This document shows, piece by piece, positions 14,035-22,592 of a DNA stretch of 49,890 nucleotides. This stretch comes from Streptomyces sp. SM10 (GTDB lineage: Bacteria; Actinomycetota; Actinomycetes; Streptomycetales; Streptomycetaceae), in the NCBI RefSeq assembly GCF_002910915.1, contig NZ_NEUF01000182.1:1-49890 (forward strand), written 5' to 3'. The position numbers and the translations under genes are program-made. The notes beneath the pieces are model-generated. The model made no database searches, was not told the origin of the DNA, and saw only the letters and a program-made list of their open reading frames with translations. Position 1 is the first letter of the stretch. Each line of letters begins with the position of its first letter.

Positions 14035-16371
14035 TCAGGACTTGGGTGTGGCCGCCACCGCCGCCTGGGGACGGATCGGGAGGCGGTTGACCGGGCGGCC
14101 CGTCGCGGCGCGGACCGCCGACGCCACCGCCGCGGGCGACGTCACCACCGGGGCCGCAGAGGCCGCCTTGGCGCCGAAGGGGGCGACCACGTCGCGCTCC
14201 TCGATCAGCTTCACGATGCGGATGTCCGGTGCGTCCAGGGACGTCGGAAGCGCGTACCCGGTGAGGTCGGGGTGCCGGATCAGGCCCCGGGCCGTGCGCA
14301 GGTTCTCCGTGAGGGCCGCGCCGATGCCCTGGGTGACGCCCGCCTCGATGCGGGTCGCCAGCTGGGACGGGTTGAGGACCCGGCCGACGTCCTGGGCGAC
14401 GGCCATCTCGACCACGCGGACCGAGCCTAGCTCGATGTCGACGTCGACCACCGCGCGGACCGCGCAGAAGGCCAGGCCCACGAACGCGTCGCCCTGGCCC
14501 GACTCGTCGAGGGGCTCCGTGGGGTGCGGGCGGCACTGGGCGGTGGCCCAGAGCTCCTTGCCCTCCATCGCCTCCGTCACCGTCGTGGACAGCACACCGT
14601 CGTACGAGGTGATCTTGCCGTCGGCGATCTGGAGGAGCTCCGTGGACATCCCGAACTTGTGCGCCAGGGGCTGGAGGAGCTGCGTGCGGACCATCTTGGC
14701 GGCGCGTTCGACGGCGCCGCCCGAGACCCAGGTGTGCCGGCCGTGCGTCGCCGGGCCCGCGGGCGGCTGGTCGGTGTCCACCGCCGCCACATGGACCTCT
14801 TCGACGCCCAGGGTCTCCTGGACGATCTGGCGGGCGAGCGTGGTGAAACCCTGGCCGGTCTCGACGGCCGCACAGATGACGGTGGCGACGCCGTCGTGGA
14901 CCCGGACCGTGGCCGTGGAGACCTCGTCGGTACCTTCGGCGCCGAGCATGTGGACCATGCCGAGGGCGTAGCCGACGCCTCTGCGTACGGCCCCGGGCTC
15001 GCCGGCGCCCTCCGGGCCGCCGGGGAGCAGCCAGTCGTCCTCCGGGGAGTCCTTGGGGAGCGCGGGGAGCGGGAAGTCGCGCAGCTCGCCGAGGAGTTCG
15101 GCCACGGGTGCGGGGCAGGTAACGGTCTGGCTGGTGGGGAGGATGTCGCCGGTGGAGAGGGCGTTGCGCAGCCGGAGTTCGACCGGGTCGATGCCCAGCT
15201 TCGCCGCCAGCTTGTCCATCTGGCCCTCGTACGCGGCGCAGACCTGCATCGCTCCCTCGCCCCGGACGTGCCCGGAGGGCGGGTTGTTCGTGCGGACCGC
15301 CCAGCCCTCGATGAAGGCGTGCGGGACGACGTAGGGGCCGCAGGCGAAGGCCACGGCGGCGGCCAGGGACTCGGAGGAGGAGTCGGCGTAGGCCCCGGCG
15401 TCGAGGAGGATCTGGGCCTCGACCTTGACCAGCCTGCCCTCGGCGTCCGCGTGGTGGCGGTAGCGCAGCAGGGTGGGGTGGCGGTGGGCGTGGCCGAGGA
15501 AGGACTCCTCGCGGGTGGCGGCCAGTTTGACGGGGCAGCCGGTGCGCAGGGCGAGCAGGCCGAGCGGGATCTGGAAACCGGGGTCCTCGCGGTCGCCGGT
15601 CGCGCCGGGGACGCCGGTCACGACGACCTTGACCCTCTCGGGGTCCAGGCCGAAGCAGGCGGCGGCCAGGTCGCGGTCGGTGTGCGGGTCGGTGGAGGCC
15701 GTGTAGAGCTCGACGCCTCCGTCGGGGCGGGGCACGGCGAGGCCGGCCTCCGCGCCGATGGGGGCGGGGTCCTGGCGGCCGATGCGGTACAGGCCCTCGA
15801 CGATGACCTCGCCCACGGTGTCCGGGTCGCCGTAGCGCAGCGGGATGTGCCGGATGAGGTTGCCGTCGGGGTGCAGGGGTTCGGCGGCGAAGGCCTTCTC
15901 GGGGTCGGTGACCGGTTCGAGGACCTCGTACTCGACGGCGATCGCCGCGGCGGCCAGCCGGGCGGTGTCGGGGTGGTCGGCGGCGACGGCGGCGAGGGCC
16001 TCGCCGTGGTGGCGCACGAGTTCGGAGGCGAACACGGGACGGTCGACGACCCGGCGGCCGTAGGCCCCGTCCCCGGGGATGTCCTCGTGCGTGACGACGG
16101 CGCGTACACCGGGCATGCCGGCGGCGGCGCTCGTGTCGATCGACAGGACGCGCGCGTGCGGGTGCGGGGAACGCAGCACCGCGGCCCACAGCAGTCCTTC
16201 GGCCCACAGGTCGGCCGCGTAGGGGAAGGTGCCCTCGGTCTTGGCGCGGGCGTCTGCGGGCGGCAGCGAGGTGCCGAGTCCGAGCGCGGGCAGCTCCTGG
16301 TCCGGCTCGGGCCCTTCGGGCGGTGGCGTGGTGCGTGTGGTGCTGGTCGCGGTGGCTGCGTCGCTGGTCAC
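14035..16371 (-). CDS. Molybdenum hydroxylase, molybdopterin-binding subunit (xanthine dehydrogenase family)
   Basis: 778 residues covering the aldehyde oxidase/xanthine dehydrogenase a/b hammerhead (GEGLLWAAVLRSPHPHAR region) and the Mo-pterin-binding domain (VRGEGAMQVCAAYEGQMDKL; VETGQGFTTLARQIVQETLG). It would hydroxylate purines or aldehydes, passing electrons to the 2Fe-2S and FAD subunits encoded upstream. Start GTG 16371 has GGAGG 5 bases upstream. Odd: near the C-terminus, where the family normally has G-x-K-G-V-G-E with the catalytic Glu, this protein reads GAKAASAAP (residues 733-741), so the expected Glu is missing. It may be a diverged enzyme with another substrate or an altered active site. 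Last gene of a three-gene operon. Confidence 0.88.
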   Translation of the reverse strand: MTSDAATATSTTRTTPPPEGPEPDQELPALGLGTSLPPADARAKTEGTFPYAADLWAEGLLWAAVLRSPHPHARVLSIDTSAAAGMPGVRAVVTHEDIPGDGAYGRRVVDRPVFASELVRHHGEALAAVAADHPDTARLAAAAIAVEYEVLEPVTDPEKAFAAEPLHPDGNLIRHIPLRYGDPDTVGEVIVEGLYRIGRQDPAPIGAEAGLAVPRPDGGVELYTASTDPHTDRDLAAACFGLDPERVKVVVTGVPGATGDREDPGFQIPLGLLALRTGCPVKLAATREESFLGHAHRHPTLLRYRHHADAEGRLVKVEAQILLDAGAYADSSSESLAAAVAFACGPYVVPHAFIEGWAVRTNNPPSGHVRGEGAMQVCAAYEGQMDKLAAKLGIDPVELRLRNALSTGDILPTSQTVTCPAPVAELLGELRDFPLPALPKDSPEDDWLLPGGPEGAGEPGAVRRGVGYALGMVHMLGAEGTDEVSTATVRVHDGVATVICAAVETGQGFTTLARQIVQETLGVEEVHVAAVDTDQPPAGPATHGRHTWVSGGAVERAAKMVRTQLLQPLAHKFGMSTELLQIADGKITSYDGVLSTTVTEAMEGKELWATAQCRPHPTEPLDESGQGDAFVGLAFCAVRAVVDVDIELGSVRVVEMAVAQDVGRVLNPSQLATRIEAGVTQGIGAALTENLRTARGLIRHPDLTGYALPTSLDAPDIRIVKLIEERDVVAPFGAKAASAAPVVTSPAAVASAVRAATGRPVNRLPIRPQAAVAATPKS

Positions 16372-16447
16372 GCCGCCTCCTTGTCGTTCGCTCCGCTGCG
16401 GCGGCTGGTGGTGGGGGTGACCGGTGGTGCGGGGGACGGCGCGGTGT

Positions 16448-17986
16448 TCACCGGACGTCTCCCTCGTGCGCCTGGACGCTGCCCGCGCCCGGGGCGGCCT
16501 GGTGCGGGATGCGCGGTTCGGCGTCGTCCTGGGCGGTGGCCTCGGCCTCGGCCTCGGCGGTCGCCTCCCTGCCCGCGACGACGTCCCGTACGGCGTCGAG
16601 CACACCCCGGTAGCCGGAGCACCGGCAGAGGTTGCCGCACAGGGCCTGTCGGGTCTCGAGCTCGCTGGGGGCGTGGTTGCCCTCCAGGAGGTCGTGCACG
16701 GTCATGGCCATCCCGGGGATGCAGAAGCCGCACTGGACGGCTCCGCAGTCGGCCAGGGCGCGCTGGACGTCGGACGGTTCGCCGTCCACCGCGAGCCCCT
16801 CGACGGTACGGACCTCGCTGCCCGCCGTGGTGGCGGCGGGGACCAGGCAGGACGCCACGAGGCGACCGTCGACCTGGACGTTGCAGGCGCCGCACTCGCC
16901 CTGGGAGCAGCCGTCCTTGGCACCGGCGAGGCCGAGGCGCTCGCGGAGCACGTACAGGAGCGATTCGCCGATCCAGGCGTCGGCCACCGGGCGGTCCACG
17001 CCGTTCACGTGGAGGGCGTACGACGCGGAGGGGTGTTCGCTGGGGCCGTCCTGGGGAGCGGGGGCGGCGCGCTCCTCCGCGGGGGCGGGGACCGGCCCGG
17101 CCTCGGCCTCGGGCGCCTCGACACCGGATGCCAGAGCGTCGGACACGTCCGCACCGGGTGCCGGAGCGTCGGTGGCCAGGGTCTCGGGAGCGGCCTCGGG
17201 AGCGGCGTCCTCCTCGGCCGCCGCAGGGGCATCAGCGCCCTCTTGGAGCTCGCCGGACTCGCCGGAGACGTCAGCGGCGGCTTCGGGGGCCTCCGGGGCC
17301 TCCTCGGGCTCCTGGGGGCGTGCCGGGGGCTCCTCAGCGACGGGCCCGGGTGCCGGTGCCGGCTCCTGGGGCTCCTGCGTCGCCCAGGGGGCGGGCGCTC
17401 CGCCCGGCAGCGTGGCCGGAGGGCTGTCCGCGTACCACGGGGAGGCCATCGGCGAGGCCGCGAACTCGCCGGACTCGTCCGGGAGGTCGCCGTCCGCCAC
17501 CGGGATCGTCCACTGGCCGGTGTGGCCGGCGGGCTCGTGGGCCGGTTCGGTCTCGGGCTCGGCGGGGACCGACTCGGTGAAGTTCCACTGGGCCGTCGTG
17601 GAGGACGTCTGCGCGTACTGCGCCGTGTCCGGGTACGGCTGCTGGTACGGGTCCTGCTGTTCGTTCGGGTCGGGCCAGTGCACCGCGTCGGGTGCCGCCC
17701 CCTGACCGGCTGCCCGCTCCTGCTGGCTCTGTGTCTGCACGACCCAGCTGCCCGTCGCCGCGGGGTCGAGCCCGGCGGCCGGGGTCAGCGGAAGGATCAT
17801 GGGCGGCACGTAGCTGTGGCCGGGTGCGGCCAGCGGGTCGTTGCCGAGGTCGGCCAGGTCCTCCGGGGGCAGGTGGACGAAGGCCGTCGCCTCGGCGTCG
17901 TACTCACCGCCCTGGGGGGTCGGCTGCCAGCCGGCGTACGGGTCGGGCTGCCCGTGCCGCTGCTCGGGGTTCTCCTCATTGCTCAC
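16448..17986 (-). CDS. 2Fe-2S subunit of the molybdenum hydroxylase, with long disordered N-terminal extension
   Basis: 512 residues against about 160-200 for the family. The C-terminal part is a standard subunit: a plant-type 2Fe-2S ferredoxin domain (CSQGECGACNVQVDG then SCLVP) and an all-helical second 2Fe-2S domain (CGAVQCGFCIPGM, CGNLCRCSGY). The first about 320 residues are low complexity: Gln/Tyr/Pro-rich at first, then an acidic Glu/Pro/Ala region, with no enzymatic motif. The GTG start at 17986 overlaps the TGA of the FAD subunit (GTGA). The extension is in frame, has high-GC third positions and seems real rather than a mis-called start. It might tether the complex or bind a partner. 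Confidence 0.88.
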   Translation of the reverse strand: MSNEENPEQRHGQPDPYAGWQPTPQGGEYDAEATAFVHLPPEDLADLGNDPLAAPGHSYVPPMILPLTPAAGLDPAATGSWVVQTQSQQERAAGQGAAPDAVHWPDPNEQQDPYQQPYPDTAQYAQTSSTTAQWNFTESVPAEPETEPAHEPAGHTGQWTIPVADGDLPDESGEFAASPMASPWYADSPPATLPGGAPAPWATQEPQEPAPAPGPVAEEPPARPQEPEEAPEAPEAAADVSGESGELQEGADAPAAAEEDAAPEAAPETLATDAPAPGADVSDALASGVEAPEAEAGPVPAPAEERAAPAPQDGPSEHPSASYALHVNGVDRPVADAWIGESLLYVLRERLGLAGAKDGCSQGECGACNVQVDGRLVASCLVPAATTAGSEVRTVEGLAVDGEPSDVQRALADCGAVQCGFCIPGMAMTVHDLLEGNHAPSELETRQALCGNLCRCSGYRGVLDAVRDVVAGREATAEAEAEATAQDDAEPRIPHQAAPGAGSVQAHEGDVR

Positions 17987-18879
17987 GACAGTGCCCTCCC
18001 CAGCGCGCGTCGGGCGAGCGCGGCGACCGTGCGCCGCAGGTGCAGAACGGCGGGCGACAGCGGAGGTGCCTCTCCGCCGTCGTCCGGTGGTGGCTGGTCC
18101 GGGATGCAGGCCGCCGCGACGTACTCGCCGAACGCGGCCAGCGCGTCGGGGGCCAGTCCCCGCTCGCCGTCCCAGTCGATCAGGGAGGCGATCCAGCGTT
18201 CGGCCTCCAGGGGCCGCAGCGGCATCGGGGCGATCGCGCCGACCGCGCAGCGCACACCGCGCCGGGCCGGGTCCAGGACGATCGCGACGGAGGCGGTGGC
18301 GCGGCCGGGACCGGTGCGGCCGGTCGCCTTGAGGAAGACCTGGGGGGCGTGCAGCAGCGGCACACGGACGAAGCCGATCAGCTCGGCGGGCTCGAGCATC
18401 TCCCGGCCCGCCAGCAGGTGCGAGACGGGGATCTCCCGGCGGGACCCCCCGGCGCCCGCGATGACCAGCTCGGCCTCCAGCGCCGCCAGGACGGGCAGGG
18501 CGTCGCCGGTCGGGGCGGCGGTGGCGATGTTGCCGCCGAGCGTCCCGGCGTTACGGATCTGGGGCGGGCCCGCGGCGCGCGCGGAGGCGGCCAGCGCGGG
18601 GATGAGCGCGGCGAAGTCGGGCCGCCCCATGCGGGCATGGGTCAGGCCGGCTCCGAGCAGGGCGTGGCCGTCCTGGTAGTGCCAGCCGCGCAGCTCGCTG
18701 ATCCGGCCGAGGCCGACCAGTCCGGAGGGGCGCAGCAGCCCCTTGTTGACGGCCGCCATGAGGTCGGTGCCGCCTGCCACAGGAACGGCGGCGGGCATGG
18801 CGCCTAGAGCCGCCACGGCCTCGTCGAGCGAGGCCGGGAGCGTCACCGACTGCATCGCCTGCGGTGCGTGCGTGGTCAA
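17983..18879 (-). CDS. FAD-binding subunit of the molybdenum hydroxylase
   Basis: 298 residues, CO dehydrogenase flavoprotein/xanthine dehydrogenase FAD family. FAD contacts are recognisable in PVAGGTDLMAAVNKG (about residue 35) and NAGTLGGNIATAAPTGD. The C-terminal domain contains the family's KATGRTGPGRATASVAI segment. Start TTG 18879 is favoured because AAGGGG lies upstream; ATG 18855 is the alternative. It is the first gene of the operon FAD, 2Fe-2S, Mo; the promoter must lie in 18880-19128. No maturation factor (XdhC) or purine regulator is present locally. Confidence 0.88.
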   Translation of the reverse strand: MTTHAPQAMQSVTLPASLDEAVAALGAMPAAVPVAGGTDLMAAVNKGLLRPSGLVGLGRISELRGWHYQDGHALLGAGLTHARMGRPDFAALIPALAASARAAGPPQIRNAGTLGGNIATAAPTGDALPVLAALEAELVIAGAGGSRREIPVSHLLAGREMLEPAELIGFVRVPLLHAPQVFLKATGRTGPGRATASVAIVLDPARRGVRCAVGAIAPMPLRPLEAERWIASLIDWDGERGLAPDALAAFGEYVAAACIPDQPPPDDGGEAPPLSPAVLHLRRTVAALARRALGRALS

Positions 18880-19128
18880 CCCAGCTGCCCCTTCCCGGTG
18901 TCCCGGCAGTCCCGCCTGTCCGCCGTACGGTACGTGCTCACGGCCGGGACGTGGCAACTCTGGCACATCTTCCGGGCTGTCCGGCGCGAGGGTCCACGAA
19001 GGGTGTTTCCGTCCCCGACCAGGGGAAAAGTCGCCTTTGGCAGTCCTTCTGCCCGTCGCACTAAATGCCACTCTTCAGCGAGTTCGTACGACTTATTCGG
19101 TTCTCCTGGTCGTCGCGGACGGCCGCGG

Positions 19129-20772
19129 TCACACGGCCGGGGGAGGTCCCTCGATCGGGCGACCCAGGACGCCGGGCCGGCGTTGCCACGGCTGCGGGCC
19201 CGTGGGCGGCCGGTAGGCGACGCCGAGGGCGTCGAGCCGGGCGTAGTGGGTGTTCATCCTGCGGTCGAAGTCGGCGAAGTCCCGTTCCCCGGAGGCAGGG
19301 AGGCGTGACCAGGCGACCTCGGCGAAGGCGGCGAGCCGGGGGAACACCTGGTAGTCGACGCGGTCCTGGTCCCGCATGACCTCGGTCCAGACGTTGGCCT
19401 GGGTTCCCAGGACGTGCCCGGCGGCCTCCTCGGAGAGGCCGGGGGCCAGGGGCTCGAAGCGGTAGACGTCCTCCAGGGTGCGGACGTAGCCGATGGGCAT
19501 CGGCTCGTCGGGGCCGCCGTCCTGACGGTAGTCCAGGTACACCTGCTGCAGGGGGCACATCACGACGTCGTGCCCGGCCTCGGCGGCGGCGATCCCGCCC
19601 GCGTATCCCCGCCAGGACGTCACGGCCGCACCCTCGGCGAGGCCGCCCTCCAGGATCTCGTCCCAGCCGATCAGGCGGCGGCCCCGGTCCCTGAGCCACC
19701 GGTCGAAGTGCCGGATGAACCAGGACTGGAGTTCGTCCTCGTCCTTCAGACCGAGAGCGGTCATGCGCGCCTGTGCCGTCTCTGACTGCTTCCACTGGTC
19801 CTTGGGGCACTCGTCGCCCCCGACGTGGATGAAGGGCGAGGTCTCGGCGGGGAACAGTTCGAGGACTTCCTCGAAGACCCCTTCGAAGAAGCGCAGGGTG
19901 GTGTCGGTGGGGGCGAGTACGTTCGGATTGACTCCCCAGGTGTCCCACACGGAAAGCGCGGAGGTGTCGATGACGTCGGTGTTGCCCAGCTCCGGATACG
20001 CGCTGATGGCTGCCTGCGAGTGGCCCGGGATGTCGATCTCGGGGACCACCCGGATGTGCCGCTCGGCGGCGTACGCGACGATCTCGCGGATGTCGTCCTG
20101 CGTGTAGAAGCCGCCGTGCGGTGTCTCGTCCCAGAGTTCGGAGGCACGGTGGCCGTATTTCGTGCGTGCGCGCCAGGCGCCGGCCTCCGTGAGCCGGGGA
20201 TGGCGCTTGATCTCGATGCGCCATCCCTGGTCGTCGGTGAGGTGGAAGTGGAAGACGTTCAGTTTGTGGGCGGCCAGCAGGTCGAGCATGCGCAGGACGC
20301 CGTCCTTGGGCATGAAGTGCCGTGCCACGTCGAGCATCAGACCGCGCCAGCCGAAGCGGGGACCGTCCTCGATCTCCGTGAACGGGATGCCGGTGCGCAC
20401 GCCGGTGGAGACGGGCGCGCGGCGGAAGGCGTCGGGGCCGAGGAGCTGACGCAGCGTCTGCGCCCCCCAGAACACCCCGGCCGCGTCCCCGCCGGTGATC
20501 CGCAGGCCCCGGGCCGACGAGACGCCCAGCCGGTAGCCCTCGGGCTCCAGGCCGGGGTCGATGCGCAGCTCGACGGTGTTCGCGGCCTCCCCCTCGGAGC
20601 CCACGGCCGGCGGGGCGAGGGGCAGGCCGAACGCCGCCCCGAGGGTGGTGCGGAGCCAGCGTTCCGTGCCGTCGGTGCCGGGTCCCGCCGTGAGGGTCGT
20701 GGCCGCGTCGAGGAGGAATTCGCCGCGGTCCTCGCCACCGGTGTGCACCGGTGCCGGAATCAGGTGGTGCAT
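19129..20772 (-). CDS. Beta-N-acetylhexosaminidase, GH20
   Basis: 547 residues: a GH20b-type N-terminal domain (to about residue 140) and a TIM barrel starting at GPRFGWRGLMLDVARHFMP. The catalytic Asp-Glu pair is D320-E321 in FIHVGGDECPK. WDEILEGGL, AVTSWRGYAGG and QANVWTE are further substrate-site segments. No signal peptide, so it acts in the cytoplasm. It follows the sugar importer genes with one base between TGA and ATG. It probably cleaves imported GlcNAc-containing oligosaccharides to monosaccharides, analogous to DasD behind dasABC. It matches what I recall as SCO2943. Confidence 0.93.
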   Translation of the reverse strand: MHHLIPAPVHTGGEDRGEFLLDAATTLTAGPGTDGTERWLRTTLGAAFGLPLAPPAVGSEGEAANTVELRIDPGLEPEGYRLGVSSARGLRITGGDAAGVFWGAQTLRQLLGPDAFRRAPVSTGVRTGIPFTEIEDGPRFGWRGLMLDVARHFMPKDGVLRMLDLLAAHKLNVFHFHLTDDQGWRIEIKRHPRLTEAGAWRARTKYGHRASELWDETPHGGFYTQDDIREIVAYAAERHIRVVPEIDIPGHSQAAISAYPELGNTDVIDTSALSVWDTWGVNPNVLAPTDTTLRFFEGVFEEVLELFPAETSPFIHVGGDECPKDQWKQSETAQARMTALGLKDEDELQSWFIRHFDRWLRDRGRRLIGWDEILEGGLAEGAAVTSWRGYAGGIAAAEAGHDVVMCPLQQVYLDYRQDGGPDEPMPIGYVRTLEDVYRFEPLAPGLSEEAAGHVLGTQANVWTEVMRDQDRVDYQVFPRLAAFAEVAWSRLPASGERDFADFDRRMNTHYARLDALGVAYRPPTGPQPWQRRPGVLGRPIEGPPPAV

Positions 20773-20773
20773 G

Positions 20774-21622
20774 TCAGTCCTTCACCGCTCCGCCGAGTCC
20801 GGAGACCAGGCGTCGCTGTACGAGGACGAAGAAGACCAGTACGGGAACGGTCATCACCGTCGATGCCGCCATGATCCCTCCCCAGTCGTTCTCGTCGGGC
20901 TTGAAGAAGACCAGCAACGCCATGGGGAGCGTCGACTGGGAGGTGTCGCTGATGAGGAAGGACTTCGCGAACAGGAAGTCGTTCCAGGTCGATATGAAGG
21001 AGAAGACGCTGGTCGCCACGAGGCCGGGGAGGACGAGCGGGAAGAGGATCTGCCACAGGAAGCGGGCGCGGCTCGCGCCGTCGATGTAGGCGGCCTCCTC
21101 CAGCGCCTCCGGGACGGCCTTGACGAAACCGCGCAGCATCCAGATCGCGAACGGCAGCGAGAAGGCGAGGTGCGGCAGGATCAGCGATCCCAGGGTGTTC
21201 AGCTGGCCGAAGTCCCGCATGAGGAAGAACAGCGGAATGGTCAGTGCCTCGACCGGCACCATCTGTGCCACCAGGAACATGATCAGCAGCGTCGTCCGGA
21301 ACCTGAAGCGGAATCGGGTCACGGCCGTCGCGGCGAGGAAGGCGATCAGCGCGGAGGCGATGACGACCGTGCCGGCGACGGTCAGGCTGTTCAGGAAGTA
21401 GCGGCCGAATTCCTGCTGTTCGAAGACGCGCCGGAACGAGTCGAGGGACGGCGCCAGGGTCCAGGGGCGCGCCTCGGTGGACTGGATCTCCCCCGCGGGC
21501 TTGAGGGCGGAGAGCACCATCCAGTACAGCGGGAAGGCGACGGCGGCGGCGATCAGCAGGGCCGCCGCCTCCGCCGCGAGCCTCCCGGGCCGGCGGACGC
21601 GCAGAAGCGTGCGTGCGCTCAC
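20774..21622 (-). CDS. Sugar ABC transporter permease (MalG-type)
   Basis: 282 residues, six predicted TM helices. The EAA loop that docks the ATPase is EALEEAAYIDGASRARFLWQ. Start GTG 21622 overlaps the TGA of the partner permease (GTGA). It forms the membrane channel with the preceding permease. No ATP-binding subunit is encoded nearby; in Streptomyces a shared ATPase, MsiK, energises many CUT1 sugar importers, and this is presumably the case here. Confidence 0.92.
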   Translation of the reverse strand: MSARTLLRVRRPGRLAAEAAALLIAAAVAFPLYWMVLSALKPAGEIQSTEARPWTLAPSLDSFRRVFEQQEFGRYFLNSLTVAGTVVIASALIAFLAATAVTRFRFRFRTTLLIMFLVAQMVPVEALTIPLFFLMRDFGQLNTLGSLILPHLAFSLPFAIWMLRGFVKAVPEALEEAAYIDGASRARFLWQILFPLVLPGLVATSVFSFISTWNDFLFAKSFLISDTSQSTLPMALLVFFKPDENDWGGIMAASTVMTVPVLVFFVLVQRRLVSGLGGAVKD

Positions 21623-22590
21623 AGTTCCTCCCCCTGGCGCCGTACCAGGCGCAGATAGACGAGTGTGACGGCCAGCAGGATCAGGAGCATCACGACGCCG
21701 ATGGCCGATCCGAGGCTGTACTGCGAGGAGGCGAACGCCTTCTGGTACGCGTACACGTTGAGGACCAGGTTCTGGCCGGCGATGCCGCCGCCGTTGGTCA
21801 TGACGTAGATCTGGGTGAAGACCTTGAAGTCCCAGATGACCGACTGGATGGTCACGACGATCAGGATCGGCCGCAGCATCGGTGCCATGACCGACCGCCA
21901 GATCCGCCACTGCGAGGCGCCGTCCAGCGAGGCCGCTTCCAGCACCTCGGTGGGGATCGCGCGGATGCCCGCGTACACGGTCACCATCACGAACGGGAAG
22001 GAGCACCAGAGCACTTCGAGGAGGACCAGGGCGAAGGCGCTGTAGCGGCCGTAGGTCCAGGAGAAGTCCCCGAGGCCGAGCACCCTGTTGACCGGGCCGA
22101 AGTCGGGGTCGAAGAGGAAGACCCAGACGGTCGAACCGGTGATCGCCGGTGTCGCCCAGGCTCCGAGCGCGGCCATCATCAGAGCGAGCCGGGGCACGGC
22201 GCGGATCCGGGTCAGCAGGACGGCCAGGGCGCAGCCGGTGAACAGGGTGGCGAGCACGCAGGCCGTGGCGAAGAGCACGGTCGCGAGGAGCACCTGCCAG
22301 AACTGGCTGTCGCCGAAGAGCGTGGCGTAGTTGCCGAAGCCCTGGAAGGTGGTCGGTTCGCCGCCGCTGACCTGGGCCTGGGTGTACTCCAGGAAGGAGA
22401 TCAGGCCCAGTTGGTAGATCGGGTAGACGAGCAGTCCGCCGAGCAGGACGAGCGCGGGCAGCAGGTAGAGCCAGGGGGTCCAGCCGGAGCGCCGCGCGGG
22501 TGAGGCGGGGCGGCGCCGGGGCGTGCGGGCGGGTGCCCCGCTCGCCCCGGGCCTCGCGGCGGCCTTGTGGAGTGCGGTGTCCGCGGTCAT
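21619..22590 (-). CDS. Sugar ABC transporter permease (MalF-type)
   Basis: 323 residues with an Arg/Pro/Ala-rich cytoplasmic leader (about 35 aa), then six TM helices (first: PWLYLLPALVLLGGLLVYPI). The EAA loop is EVLEAASLDGASQWRIWRS. ATG 22590 lies two bases after the binding-protein stop, so the genes are coupled. It pairs with the MalG-type permease downstream. Confidence 0.92.
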   Translation of the reverse strand: MTADTALHKAAARPGASGAPARTPRRRPASPARRSGWTPWLYLLPALVLLGGLLVYPIYQLGLISFLEYTQAQVSGGEPTTFQGFGNYATLFGDSQFWQVLLATVLFATACVLATLFTGCALAVLLTRIRAVPRLALMMAALGAWATPAITGSTVWVFLFDPDFGPVNRVLGLGDFSWTYGRYSAFALVLLEVLWCSFPFVMVTVYAGIRAIPTEVLEAASLDGASQWRIWRSVMAPMLRPILIVVTIQSVIWDFKVFTQIYVMTNGGGIAGQNLVLNVYAYQKAFASSQYSLGSAIGVVMLLILLAVTLVYLRLVRRQGEEL

Positions 22591-22592
22591 GG

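Noticed and set aside
14524..17580. An open frame of about 1,000 codons on the plus strand across the Mo-hydroxylase operon
   Set aside because: Antisense of three well-supported genes; low-complexity Gly/Arg/Val composition explained by third-position GC bias.
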